Assembly: GCA_045125095.1 (NCBI GenBank)
Contig: JBGVMW010000070.1
Location: 1-34,594 of the forward strand
DNA: 34,594 nt
Direction: 5' to 3'
Source: JBGVMW01 sp045125095
GTDB lineage: Bacteria; Bacillota; Clostridia; Lachnospirales; Lachnospiraceae
The position numbers and the translations under genes were made by a program. How positions within the stretch are numbered: the stretch's first letter is position 1; each line of letters opens with the position of its first letter. The notes below the pieces were generated by a model. The model was not told the origin of the DNA. It was given only the letters and a program-made list of their open reading frames with translations, and searched no databases. This document shows, one piece after another, positions 14,620 to 22,704 of this stretch.

Positions 14620-15705
14620 ATGAGCGAAAAGTTAAAAGTTGGTATTCTTGGTGGAACAGGTATGGTAGGTCAGAGATTTATCTCTTTATTAGAAAACCAT
14701 CCTTGGTTTGAGGTAACTACCATTGCAGCAAGCCCAAGAAGTGAAGGAAAAACATATGCAGAAGCAGTAGGTGACAGATGGAAAATGACAAAGCCTATGC
14801 CGGAAGCAGTTAAGAATATTGTAGTAATGAATGTAAATGAAGTAGAGAAGGTTGCTGCTGAGGTAGATTTTGTATTTAGTGCAGTTGATATGTCTAAGGA
14901 TGAAATCAAAGCAATCGAGGAAGCATATGCTAAGACAGAGACACCGGTTGTTTCTAACAACAGTGCGCATCGTTGGACTCCGGACGTACCTATGGTTGTA
15001 CCAGAAATCAACCCAGAGCATTTTGAAGTAATTGAATTCCAGAAAAAACGTCTTGGCACAAAGAAAGGTTTCGTAGCAGTAAAACCTAACTGTTCTATCC
15101 AGAGTTATGCTCCGGTTCTTACCGCTTGGAAAGAATTCGGTGTGAAAGAAGTAGTTGCGACTACATACCAGGCAATTTCCGGTGCTGGTAAGACATTCAA
15201 GGATTGGCCGGAAATGGTGGAGAACATTATTCCATTCATCGGTGGCGAAGAAGAAAAGAGTGAACAGGAACCATTAAGACTCTGGGGCGAGATCAAAGAT
15301 GGCGTAATTGTTAAGGCTGAAGGTCCTAAGATTACAACACAGTGTATCCGCGTTCCGGTTTTAGACGGACATACAGCAGCTGTATTTGTTAATTTTGAAA
15401 AGCAGCCTACAAAGGAACAGTTAATTGAGAAATTAGTGAATTTCAAGGGACTTCCTCAGGAATTAGAGCTTCCAAGTGCTCCAAAGCAGTTTATCCAGTA
15501 CTTAGAAGAAGACAACCGTCCACAGGTTAAATTAGATGTTGATTATGAAAACGGAATGGGTGTTTCTATCGGACGTCTTCGTGAAGATTCTTTATTCGAT
15601 TGGAAATTTGTTGGTTTATCTCACAATACAGTTCGTGGTGCAGCAGGTGGTGCTGTATTATGTGCAGAGTTATTAAAAGCGCAGGGATATATTACAAAAA
15701 AATAA
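14620..15705 (+). CDS. asd: Aspartate-semialdehyde dehydrogenase (archaeal/fungal-type)
   Basis: Asd reduces aspartyl phosphate to the semialdehyde, the branch point to lysine/diaminopimelate, threonine and methionine. The protein has the NADP-binding GILGGTGMVGQRFISLLENH, the catalytic Cys158 in VKPNCSIQSYAPVL, and His251 in PVLDGHTAAVFV. The 361-residue length and the VATTYQAISGAGKTF block fit the archaeal/fungal branch of the family rather than the E. coli branch. ATG 14620 is the better start; a TTG at 14614 is in frame. The ribosome site is weak and the leader is about 100 bases long with mini-ORFs. Confidence 0.96.
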   Translation: MSEKLKVGILGGTGMVGQRFISLLENHPWFEVTTIAASPRSEGKTYAEAVGDRWKMTKPMPEAVKNIVVMNVNEVEKVAAEVDFVFSAVDMSKDEIKAIEEAYAKTETPVVSNNSAHRWTPDVPMVVPEINPEHFEVIEFQKKRLGTKKGFVAVKPNCSIQSYAPVLTAWKEFGVKEVVATTYQAISGAGKTFKDWPEMVENIIPFIGGEEEKSEQEPLRLWGEIKDGVIVKAEGPKITTQCIRVPVLDGHTAAVFVNFEKQPTKEQLIEKLVNFKGLPQELELPSAPKQFIQYLEEDNRPQVKLDVDYENGMGVSIGRLREDSLFDWKFVGLSHNTVRGAAGGAVLCAELLKAQGYITKK

Positions 15706-15719
15706 TAGCATGACAATCG

Positions 15720-15756
15720 GTAAGAACCCTGGGACATTTTGTCCGTCAGGGTTTTT
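15720..15756 (+). terminator. asd terminator
   Basis: AACCCTG (from 15725) pairs with CAGGGTT, with an inner GAC/GTC pair, and runs into TTTTT. Confidence 0.85.
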
Positions 15757-15858
15757 ACTTGTTGCATGAAGAATCCATCACCTCAGACGAGTTTTGCAGA
15801 TGGAAGTAAAATTCCGGATAATACATAGTACTGTATCTGTTTTTGTACATAGATTCGG

Positions 15859-15887
15859 TTTACAATTGTCGGAATTTACGATAAAAT
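15859..15887 (+). promoter_or_regulatory. Sigma-A promoter of the FNT transporter gene
   Basis: TTTACA (15859-15864) and TAAAAT (15882-15887) with a 17-base spacer, 45 bases before the ATG. Confidence 0.75.
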
Positions 15888-15931
15888 AGGAATGATTCAA
15901 ACAATTAAAAAAGATAAGGAGTAGTAAGAGT

Positions 15932-16696
15932 ATGTATGATAAGGAACTGGAAGCCTTTTCAGAGGCTGCTGTTGGAAAATACAATCTTGCCAAAAATACA
16001 CCGGCAAAGTTTTTCCTGTCAGCAATTCTGGCAGGCTTTTACATTGTGGTAGCAACTATTTTATCCAATGTAACGGCGGCAGTGTTTTATGAGTCAAATC
16101 CATCACTTGCCAAATTTTTAGGAGCTGTATTATTTTCCCTGGCGATTATATTGATTGTATTTGTAGGTGGCGAATTATTCACCGGTAATAATATGACAAT
16201 GGCTATGGGTGTATACAATAAAAAATGTACCTGGGGACAATCCCTGATGGTATGGGTTTACAGCTACATTGGTAATTTCATTGGTGCATTTTTCTTAGGT
16301 GGATTGGTAGTCTTAAGTGGTTCTGCAAAAGGTATATTAACTACATATTACGAAGCAATTATTCCGGGTAAATTAGATTTAGCCCCATTACAGTTGTTTA
16401 TCAGAGGTGTGCTTTGTAATTATCTCGTATGTATGGCTGTATTTGTAGGAAAGCGTTTACAGACAGAGACGGCTAAGTTGATTATTATGTTCTGTGTCAT
16501 TGCAGCTTTCGTTATTGCGGGATTTGAGCATAGCATTGCCAACATGGGTACATTTACAATAGCAGGCTTCTTATTAGGCGGCTTAGACGCTATGGCGCTT
16601 GTTAAGAGCTTTGTATTTGTCACGCTCGGTAATATTGTTGGTGGCGCATTCTTATTTGCATTGCCACTTAAGCTGGTAAGCAGTAAGACAAAATAA
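15932..16696 (+). CDS. Formate/nitrite transporter family protein
   Basis: 254 residues with six membrane segments of the FNT fold (FocA, NirC and HSC relatives). The signature FVGGELFTGNNMTMAMG and the later GFEHSIANMGTF (about residues 197-208) match the family's two half-helix motifs, including the pore His in EHSIANM. It probably moves formate, nitrite, hydrosulfide or a similar monovalent anion across the cytoplasmic membrane; the choice cannot be made from the sequence. AAGGAG lies ten bases before the ATG. It has its own promoter and a strong terminator. Confidence 0.93.
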   Translation: MYDKELEAFSEAAVGKYNLAKNTPAKFFLSAILAGFYIVVATILSNVTAAVFYESNPSLAKFLGAVLFSLAIILIVFVGGELFTGNNMTMAMGVYNKKCTWGQSLMVWVYSYIGNFIGAFFLGGLVVLSGSAKGILTTYYEAIIPGKLDLAPLQLFIRGVLCNYLVCMAVFVGKRLQTETAKLIIMFCVIAAFVIAGFEHSIANMGTFTIAGFLLGGLDAMALVKSFVFVTLGNIVGGAFLFALPLKLVSSKTK

Positions 16697-16699
16697 ATT

Positions 16700-16748
16700 C
16701 GTATAAAAAAACATGTCAGCACAATCGCTGGCATGTTTTTTTTATACG
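16700..16748. terminator. Strong bidirectional terminator
   Basis: A 20-bp near-perfect inverted repeat, CGTATAAAAAAACATG plus TCAGC with GCTGGCATG plus TTTTTTTTATACG. It can end both the FNT gene (+) and the small XRE gene (-). Confidence 0.9.
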
Positions 16749-16750
16749 AG

Positions 16751-16805
16751 GATGTACCACCAAGATAACGGAGCGTTGCAGACACAACGAACTTGATGGT
16801 ACATC
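16751..16805. repeat. 55-bp two-tier hairpin
   Basis: GATGTACCACCAAG (16751-16764) pairs with CTTGATGGTACATC (16792-16805) with one mismatch, and an inner CGTTG/CAACG stem caps it. It has no T-run, so it is not a plain terminator, and it sits right beside one. It resembles REP-like palindromes or a small structured RNA; no second copy was seen in the window. Confidence 0.6.
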
Positions 16806-16837
16806 CATTCTTCATATAAGGCTTGCTACAATTCTAA

Positions 16838-17053
16838 TTATTTCTTGTAAGGATTTCTTTCTGTTGTAAGTCCTAATAAGTAATCTGTGCTAGTATTGTA
16901 ATATGCTGCAAGTTTGATAAGAGTAGCAGTAGGAATATCACGTTTTCCTAATTCATAATAAGAATAAGCTACCTGTGAGCAGTTTAAGTATGCTGCTAAA
17001 TCTTTCTGGCGTAAATCATTGTCTTCTCTAAGATTTCTAATACGTTCGTACAT
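16838..17053 (-). CDS. Small XRE-family helix-turn-helix regulator
   Basis: 71 residues that form little more than a Cro/C1-type helix-turn-helix: IRNLREDNDLRQKDLAAYLN, then CSQVAYSYYELGKRDIPTAT and TDYLLGLT. AAGGAG lies a suitable distance before the ATG. A GTATC-N5-GATAC palindrome (17078-17092) lies just upstream and may be its own operator. It is isolated: the large activase gene ends 109 bp upstream on the same strand, and no phage or toxin partner is present. The target genes are unknown. Confidence 0.9.
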   Translation of the reverse strand: MYERIRNLREDNDLRQKDLAAYLNCSQVAYSYYELGKRDIPTATLIKLAAYYNTSTDYLLGLTTERNPYKK

Positions 17054-17077
17054 GTGTTTCTCTCCTTTGTGATAAAA

Positions 17078-17092
17078 TTGTATCCCTTAGAT
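17078..17092. promoter_or_regulatory. Palindrome upstream of the XRE gene, possible operator
   Basis: GTATC (17078-17082) and GATAC (17088-17092) flank five bases. On the minus strand it overlaps the region just after a possible promoter (TTGTTT-17-TATGGT), which fits autoregulation. Confidence 0.4.
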
Positions 17093-17162
17093 ACCATATC
17101 TATAGTATGACAAAAAAACAACGTATTGTGCTAAAACAAAACATATTGCTTTTTAAAACTTT

Positions 17163-20100
17163 TTATTGTTCCAGATTCTTGAAAGCAGTGGACAGCATTA
17201 ACTTTATACGGTTCAACTGGTTTACTTCACTGGCACCTGGATCGTAATCAATTGCTACAATATTGGAGTGCGGATATTGTCGGCGCAACTCCTTAATAAC
17301 ACCTTTACCAACAATGTGGTTCGGCAGACATGCAAATGGCTGTGTACACACGATATTTGGTGCGCCTGATTCAATCAGCTCAATCATTTCACCGGTTAGG
17401 AACCAGCCTTCACCTGTCTGGTTACCGCAGGATACGATTGGGTCTGCTTTTTTGGCAAGATGTTCAATACGAGCCTGAGGTCCAAAATGTTCACTCTTTT
17501 CAAAAGCATCTCTGGCGGCGCTTCTGAACCACTCAATCGCCTTAATACCCATATTGCAATAAAATGCAGTGGATTTCTTCATACCAAGCTTTTCGTGCTT
17601 GAAATTCGCGTTGTAGAAGCAGTAGAGCAGGAAATCTGCCAAATCCGGTACAACCGGTTCTGCGCCTTCCGCCTCCAGCAAGTCTGCTAAGTGGTTATTG
17701 GCAGCCGGCATGAATTTAACAAGGATTTCGCCGACAATACCAACACGTGGTTTTTTGATATCCTTTCTTGGAAGCGTATCAAAGTCATGGATAATTTCAC
17801 GACACATCTTCTTATATTTGCCAAAAGAAGGATATTTTTTCGCTGTTAAAAAGGCAATACACGTTTCCGTCCATTTGATTAATAACTCATTGGTCGAACC
17901 TTCCACAGCTTCATATGGTCTGGTTGCATATAAACAGCGTAAAAAGATATCGCCAAATATCAAACCATAAATCGTCTTAATGCCCATAGAAGCATCAATT
18001 TTAAATCCAGGGTTAGACTCAATACCTCCTAAGTTAATGGAGATAACCGGAACCTCCGGATGACCGGCTTTTCTAAGAGCACGTCTGATAAATGACACAT
18101 AGTTGGTAGCACGACAACCACCACCTGTCTGAGTCATAACAACAGCTGTCTTACTCAAATCATATTTACCGGAAAGAATCGCCTCCATAATCTGTCCAAC
18201 TACCATAAGAGATGGATAGCAGGCATCATTATTGACATATTTCAGACCGACATCTACCGCACGTTTCCCATCGTTATCCAATAGAACCAGATTATAACCA
18301 CTATCGCGGAATACCGGCTCTAGCATCGTGAAATGCACCGGTGACATCTGTGGACAGAGTATGGTGTAATTTTTCTTCATTTCCTCAGTAAAAATCACAC
18401 GCTCATATGCAGAAGATTCTACGGTACGACTCATATGCTTTTCCTTGCGAACGCGGATAGCGGACAACAGGGAACGAACACGAATACGCGCAGCACCTAA
18501 ATTATTTACCTCGTCAATTTTCAGACAGGTATAAATCTTACCTGAACCAGAAAGTATGTCATTTACCTGGTCAGTAGTAACGGCATCCAGACCGCATCCA
18601 AAGGAATTCAACTGGATTAAATCAAGATTATCCTTTGTCTTTACATAATTGGCTGCGGCATAAAGACGGGAATGGTACATCCACTGATCCATAACAATTA
18701 AAGGTCTTTCCGGTGGGTTCAAGTGAGAAATAGCATCCTCTGTCAATACAGCCACACCATAGGAAGTGATTAACTCAGGAATACCATGGTTAATTTCTCC
18801 ATCAATGTGGTATGGACGACCGGCAAGTACAATTCCGTGACGACCGGTTTCCTCGAGATATTTCATAGTCTCTTCGCCCTTACGGTACATATCCTCACGG
18901 ACAGCCTGCATTTCCATCCATGCCTTGTGGGCAGCTGCTTCAATCTCTGCTTTGGATATACCAAAAGTATCCTGGAACTCCTCAACTAAGCGGTAGGTTG
19001 CTGTTTCTTCATCACGGAATGATAAGAATGGATTCATAAAGCGAATAGATGGATCCTTTAACTCATCAATATTATTTTTGATATTTTCCGCATAAGAAGT
19101 AACAATAGGGCAGTTGTAATGGTTGCCGGCATCTGAAAACTCGTTACGCTCGTAAGGTATACAAGGGTAGAAAATGAACGAAATGCCTTGCTTAATCAAC
19201 CAGGTCACATGACCATGTGCTAACTTTGCAGGGTAACATTCTGACTCACTTGGAATGGATTCAATTCCTAACTCGTATATCTTTCGACTGGATTCCGGTG
19301 AAAGCACCACCCGGTACTTTAACTCGTTGAAGAAAGTAAACCAGAACGGATAATTTTCGTACATATTCAATACACGTGGAATACCTACGGTACCTCTGAC
19401 TGCTTGTGATTCCGGTAATGGCTCATATGAGAACAAGCGCTTCATCTTATAATCAAACAAGTTTGGCACATTATCACTATTTTTCTGTTTGCCAATACCA
19501 CGTTCACAGCGGTTACCGGTAATAAACTGACGTCCACCGGAGAAGCGGTTAATCGTCAAGAGACAGTTATTGGTACATCCTTTACATCTTGACATGCTGG
19601 TGCTGAATTCCAATGTGTTAATTTTGTCAATAGACAACATGGTAGTTCCCTGATTCTGGTATCGCTCTCTGGCAATCAACGCCGCACCAAAGGCACCCAT
19701 AATACCGGCAATATCGGGACGGACTGCTTCACATCCTGCTATTTTTTCAAAACTTCTCAATACCGCATCATTGTAGAATGTACCACCCTGTACAACAATA
19801 TGAGTACCAAGTTCTGAAGCATCCGACACCTTTATTACCTTATATAAAGCATTCTTGATAACAGAGTACGCAAGACCCGCTGAAATATCCGATACCTCAG
19901 CACCTTCCTTCTGTGCCTGCTTAACCTTCGAATTCATAAATACAGTACAACGTGTTCCTAAATCAATTGGATTCTTGGCAAATAACGCTGCCTTAGCGAA
20001 ATCCTTTACTTCATAATTAAGAGACTTAGCAAAGGTCTCAATGAAGGAACCACATCCGGAAGAACATGCTTCATTTAACTGTACACTGTCAACGGTCTGA

Positions 20101-21395
20101 TTCTTAATCTTAATACATTTCATATCCTGACCGCCAATATCTAAGATGCAGTCTACTTCAGGGTCAAAGAAAGCAGCAGCATAATAATGGGCTACGGTTT
20201 CTACCTCGCCCTCATCCAGCATAAGCGCATTTTTGATTAACGCCTCACCATAACCGGTAGAGCAGGAGTGTACAATAGAAGCGGACGACGGCAGCTTACT
20301 GTAAATATCTTTAATTGCACCAATTGTTGTTGCTAATGGGCTACCATTGTTGTTACTGTAGAAAGAATACAAAAGTGTTCCATCTTCACCAACCAATGCC
20401 GCTTTTGTAGTAGTAGAACCGGCATCAATACCTAAGAAACAGTTACCTTCATACTCCTCTAGTGGTGCACAGGCAACGGAATGGCTGTTGTGACGAGTTG
20501 TAAATGCATCATATTCTGCCTCAGAAGCAAAGAGAGGATCCAGACGTTCCACTTCGAATGCCATCTGAATTGGTGTTGCCAATTTATCACAGAATTCCTT
20601 TAAGGATAATGCATGTTCCTTCTCTGCCTTTAATGCAGAACCTGCCGCCGCAAACAAATGTGAATTGTCTGGTATAATTGTATGTTCTTCATCTAATTTT
20701 AATGTACGGATAAATGCCTCTCTTAACTCTGTTAAGAAATGGAGCGGTCCGCCAAGAAATGCTACATGACCACGGATTGGTTTACCACATGCAAGTCCAC
20801 TAATGGTCTGATTCACCACTGCCTGGAAAATAGATGCCGAAAGATCTTCTTTCGTAGCACCTTCATTAATTAATGGCTGAATGTCTGTCTTCGCAAAAAC
20901 ACCACATCTGGCCGCAATCGGGTAGATTGCCTTGTAATCCTTAGCATAAACATTTAATCCGGAAGCATCTGTCTGAAGCAGGGACGCCATCTGGTCAATA
21001 AATGAACCGGTTCCTCCTGCACAGATACCATTCATACGTTGTTCTACATTACCGCCTTCAAAATAGATAATCTTCGCATCCTCACCGCCTAATTCAATGG
21101 CAACATCCGTCTTTGGTGCATAGACCTCCAACGCTGTGGATACCGCAATTACCTCTTGCAAAAATGGTACATTCAAATGTGTAGACAATGATAAACCACC
21201 GGAACCGGTAATCACCGGTGACACCATGACATCACCCATTTTATCATACGTTTTATGTAATAACTCATGTAACGTCTCCTGAATATTGGCGAAATGTCGC
21301 TGATAATCAGAAAATAGTATGTTATGGTCGCTGTCTAAAAGCGCAACTTTAACGGTTGTGGAACCGATATCAATTCCAATTGTATAGTAATTCAT
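17163..21395 (-). CDS. Double acyl-CoA dehydratase activase fusion (BcrA/BadF domains, DUF2229, HgdB-like)
   Basis: 1410 residues. Two ASKHA ATPase modules come first: residues 1-260 (GIDIGSTTVKVALL, ELGGEDAKII, CAGGTGSF with Cys125, ARCGVFAKTD with Cys164) and about 318-580 (GIDAGSTTTKAALV, DIGGQDMKCI, CSSGCGSF with Cys444/448, TRCTVF with Cys483). In 2-hydroxyglutaryl-CoA dehydratase activators two such cysteines hold a 4Fe-4S cluster across a dimer; here both halves are in one chain. A Cys-rich stretch (Cys604, 607, 611 and 630) leads to a DUF2229 region and a dehydratase-D-like C-terminal part. It should be an ATP-driven low-potential electron donor, but no HgdAB partner is nearby, so its acceptor is unknown. 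GAGGAG precedes the ATG. Confidence 0.9.
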   Translation of the reverse strand: MNYYTIGIDIGSTTVKVALLDSDHNILFSDYQRHFANIQETLHELLHKTYDKMGDVMVSPVITGSGGLSLSTHLNVPFLQEVIAVSTALEVYAPKTDVAIELGGEDAKIIYFEGGNVEQRMNGICAGGTGSFIDQMASLLQTDASGLNVYAKDYKAIYPIAARCGVFAKTDIQPLINEGATKEDLSASIFQAVVNQTISGLACGKPIRGHVAFLGGPLHFLTELREAFIRTLKLDEEHTIIPDNSHLFAAAGSALKAEKEHALSLKEFCDKLATPIQMAFEVERLDPLFASEAEYDAFTTRHNSHSVACAPLEEYEGNCFLGIDAGSTTTKAALVGEDGTLLYSFYSNNNGSPLATTIGAIKDIYSKLPSSASIVHSCSTGYGEALIKNALMLDEGEVETVAHYYAAAFFDPEVDCILDIGGQDMKCIKIKNQTVDSVQLNEACSSGCGSFIETFAKSLNYEVKDFAKAALFAKNPIDLGTRCTVFMNSKVKQAQKEGAEVSDISAGLAYSVIKNALYKVIKVSDASELGTHIVVQGGTFYNDAVLRSFEKIAGCEAVRPDIAGIMGAFGAALIARERYQNQGTTMLSIDKINTLEFSTSMSRCKGCTNNCLLTINRFSGGRQFITGNRCERGIGKQKNSDNVPNLFDYKMKRLFSYEPLPESQAVRGTVGIPRVLNMYENYPFWFTFFNELKYRVVLSPESSRKIYELGIESIPSESECYPAKLAHGHVTWLIKQGISFIFYPCIPYERNEFSDAGNHYNCPIVTSYAENIKNNIDELKDPSIRFMNPFLSFRDEETATYRLVEEFQDTFGISKAEIEAAAHKAWMEMQAVREDMYRKGEETMKYLEETGRHGIVLAGRPYHIDGEINHGIPELITSYGVAVLTEDAISHLNPPERPLIVMDQWMYHSRLYAAANYVKTKDNLDLIQLNSFGCGLDAVTTDQVNDILSGSGKIYTCLKIDEVNNLGAARIRVRSLLSAIRVRKEKHMSRTVESSAYERVIFTEEMKKNYTILCPQMSPVHFTMLEPVFRDSGYNLVLLDNDGKRAVDVGLKYVNNDACYPSLMVVGQIMEAILSGKYDLSKTAVVMTQTGGGCRATNYVSFIRRALRKAGHPEVPVISINLGGIESNPGFKIDASMGIKTIYGLIFGDIFLRCLYATRPYEAVEGSTNELLIKWTETCIAFLTAKKYPSFGKYKKMCREIIHDFDTLPRKDIKKPRVGIVGEILVKFMPAANNHLADLLEAEGAEPVVPDLADFLLYCFYNANFKHEKLGMKKSTAFYCNMGIKAIEWFRSAARDAFEKSEHFGPQARIEHLAKKADPIVSCGNQTGEGWFLTGEMIELIESGAPNIVCTQPFACLPNHIVGKGVIKELRRQYPHSNIVAIDYDPGASEVNQLNRIKLMLSTAFKNLEQ

Positions 21396-21446
21396 AAACG
21401 TTTCTCCTCATATTAATAATGCAGTGCGTTACAGCAAAACATTAAT

Positions 21447-21475
21447 ATTATACGACAAGAAATACAAAAATACAA
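21447..21475 (-). promoter_or_regulatory. Sigma-A promoter of the activase gene
   Basis: On the minus strand TTGTAT (21470-21475) and TATAAT (21447-21452) with a 17-base spacer, about 50 bases before the ATG. Confidence 0.7.
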
Positions 21476-21507
21476 TACGGAAATAATGTAAATAATTTTT
21501 AAACTTC

Positions 21508-21536
21508 TTTACAAGAATTGTGGGACGTGCTAAGAT
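21508..21536 (+). promoter_or_regulatory. Sigma-A promoter of the corA operon
   Basis: TTTACA (21508-21513) and TAAGAT (21531-21536) with a 17-base spacer. The transcript would begin near 21543, with about 150 bases of leader before corA. Confidence 0.7.
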
Positions 21537-21573
21537 GTAATTTATGGAGTTTATAAGGAGAGGAAGTGTAGCT

Positions 21574-21642
21574 ATGGAAGCTGGACCCAGTTATGTAGAA
21601 AACACATATGAATATCAGACAAAAGAATATGGAACTGCGTAA
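21574..21642 (+). CDS. 22-codon leader ORF upstream of corA
   Basis: The ORF encodes MEAGPSYVENTYEYQTKEYG then TA and stops at 21640-21642. AAGGAGAGG lies ten bases before its ATG, a stronger ribosome site than most in the window, and it lies inside the corA leader downstream of the promoter. The peptide is acidic and Tyr-rich. It ends 12 bases before the hairpin at 21655-21682, which abuts the corA ribosome site. This layout suggests a regulatory leader peptide. It is known that mgtA and corA leaders in enterobacteria sense magnesium, but there is no sequence similarity I can claim. Confidence 0.55.
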   Translation: MEAGPSYVENTYEYQTKEYGTA

Positions 21643-21654
21643 CAGAATGGGGAT

Positions 21655-21682
21655 TTTCGCTATCTGTGCGCAGATAGTGAAA
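21655..21682 (+). promoter_or_regulatory. Hairpin abutting the corA ribosome site
   Basis: TTTCGCTATCTG pairs with CAGATAGTGAAA (12 bp with one G-U) around the loop TGCG. Its 3' edge overlaps the first bases of AAGGAG (21681-21686), so folding could limit ribosome access. Confidence 0.6.
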
Positions 21683-21695
21683 GGAGCATATGGCT

Positions 21696-22637
21696 ATGAT
21701 TAAAATTTTTAAAACCACAGAAGACAGCTTTTCACAGGTAGATGAAATTGAAGATGGCTGCTGGGTAGCAATGACAGATCCCACTGCCAGCGAGGTAATT
21801 GAAATTTCAAAAAACTATGGCATTGATGTGGATGATTTACGTTCTCCTTTGGATGAAGAAGAACGCTCACGTATTGAAGTAGAAGACAATTATACTTTAA
21901 TATTGGTTGACATTCCAATCGTTGAGGAAGCCAATGAAAAGGACACATATGCCACCATCCCATTGGCTATAATTTTAACAGAAAAGGTGATTTTTACTGT
22001 ATGCCTGATTGAAACACCGGTACTGACTGCCTTTATGGATGGCAGAGTCCGTAATTTTTTTACCTTTAAGAAAACTAGATTTATCCTGCAGATTCTGTAC
22101 CGGAATGCAACTATGTTTCTGCATTATCTTCGAATTATCGACAAAAAGAGCGAAGGAGTCGAACAGAAACTGCATGCCTCTCAAAAGAATGCAGAATTGC
22201 TGGAATTATTGGAATTAGAAAAGAGTCTTGTGTATTTTACGACCTCTTTACGTTCCAATGAAGTCGTGTTAGAAAAGCTGCTACGCAATGAGAGCATCAA
22301 AAAATATCCGGAAGATACGGATTTGCTGGAAGATGTTATTATTGAAAATAAGCAGGCGATTGAGATGGCTAATATTTATACGAATATTTTAAGCAGTACG
22401 ATGGGAACGTTTGCTTCCGTAATTTCGAATAACGTAAACGCTGTTATGAAAGTGTTAGCAACTGTAACCATTGTGTTATCAATTCCAACCATGATTTTTA
22501 GTGCATATGGAATGAATGTCAATGTAGCCGGCATGCCTATGGCAGGTTCCATCTGGGGTTTTGCTTTAGTAATCGGTGTAACATTAGCAATTACGTTGCT
22601 AATTGCACTCATTCTCTCTAAAAAAAATTTATTTTAA
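21696..22637 (+). CDS. corA: CorA-family magnesium/divalent cation transporter
   Basis: About 313 residues with the CorA layout: a cytosolic alpha/beta domain, a long helix (about 150-250), and two C-terminal membrane helices. The first membrane helix ends with the selectivity motif YGMN (FSAYGMNVNVAG). The ATG at 21696 (MIKIFKT) has AAGGAG nine bases away; the ATG at 21690 is only three bases from it, so I prefer 21696. The gene is preceded by a leader ORF and a hairpin, and followed after 67 bp by the rhomboid-like gene. Uptake of magnesium is the likely role; cobalt or nickel transport is possible in the family. Confidence 0.92.
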   Translation: MIKIFKTTEDSFSQVDEIEDGCWVAMTDPTASEVIEISKNYGIDVDDLRSPLDEEERSRIEVEDNYTLILVDIPIVEEANEKDTYATIPLAIILTEKVIFTVCLIETPVLTAFMDGRVRNFFTFKKTRFILQILYRNATMFLHYLRIIDKKSEGVEQKLHASQKNAELLELLELEKSLVYFTTSLRSNEVVLEKLLRNESIKKYPEDTDLLEDVIIENKQAIEMANIYTNILSSTMGTFASVISNNVNAVMKVLATVTIVLSIPTMIFSAYGMNVNVAGMPMAGSIWGFALVIGVTLAITLLIALILSKKNLF

Positions 22638-22704
22638 ATACAAATGCAAAAAGTCAATTAGATGAGGAAATATAGGAAAGGGCACCTGTATACGGGTAAA
22701 AAAC

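Noticed and set aside
14670..15446. Long minus-strand open frames inside asd
   Set aside because: They lie entirely within a strongly conserved gene, have no ribosome site and unlikely composition; they are codon-bias shadows.
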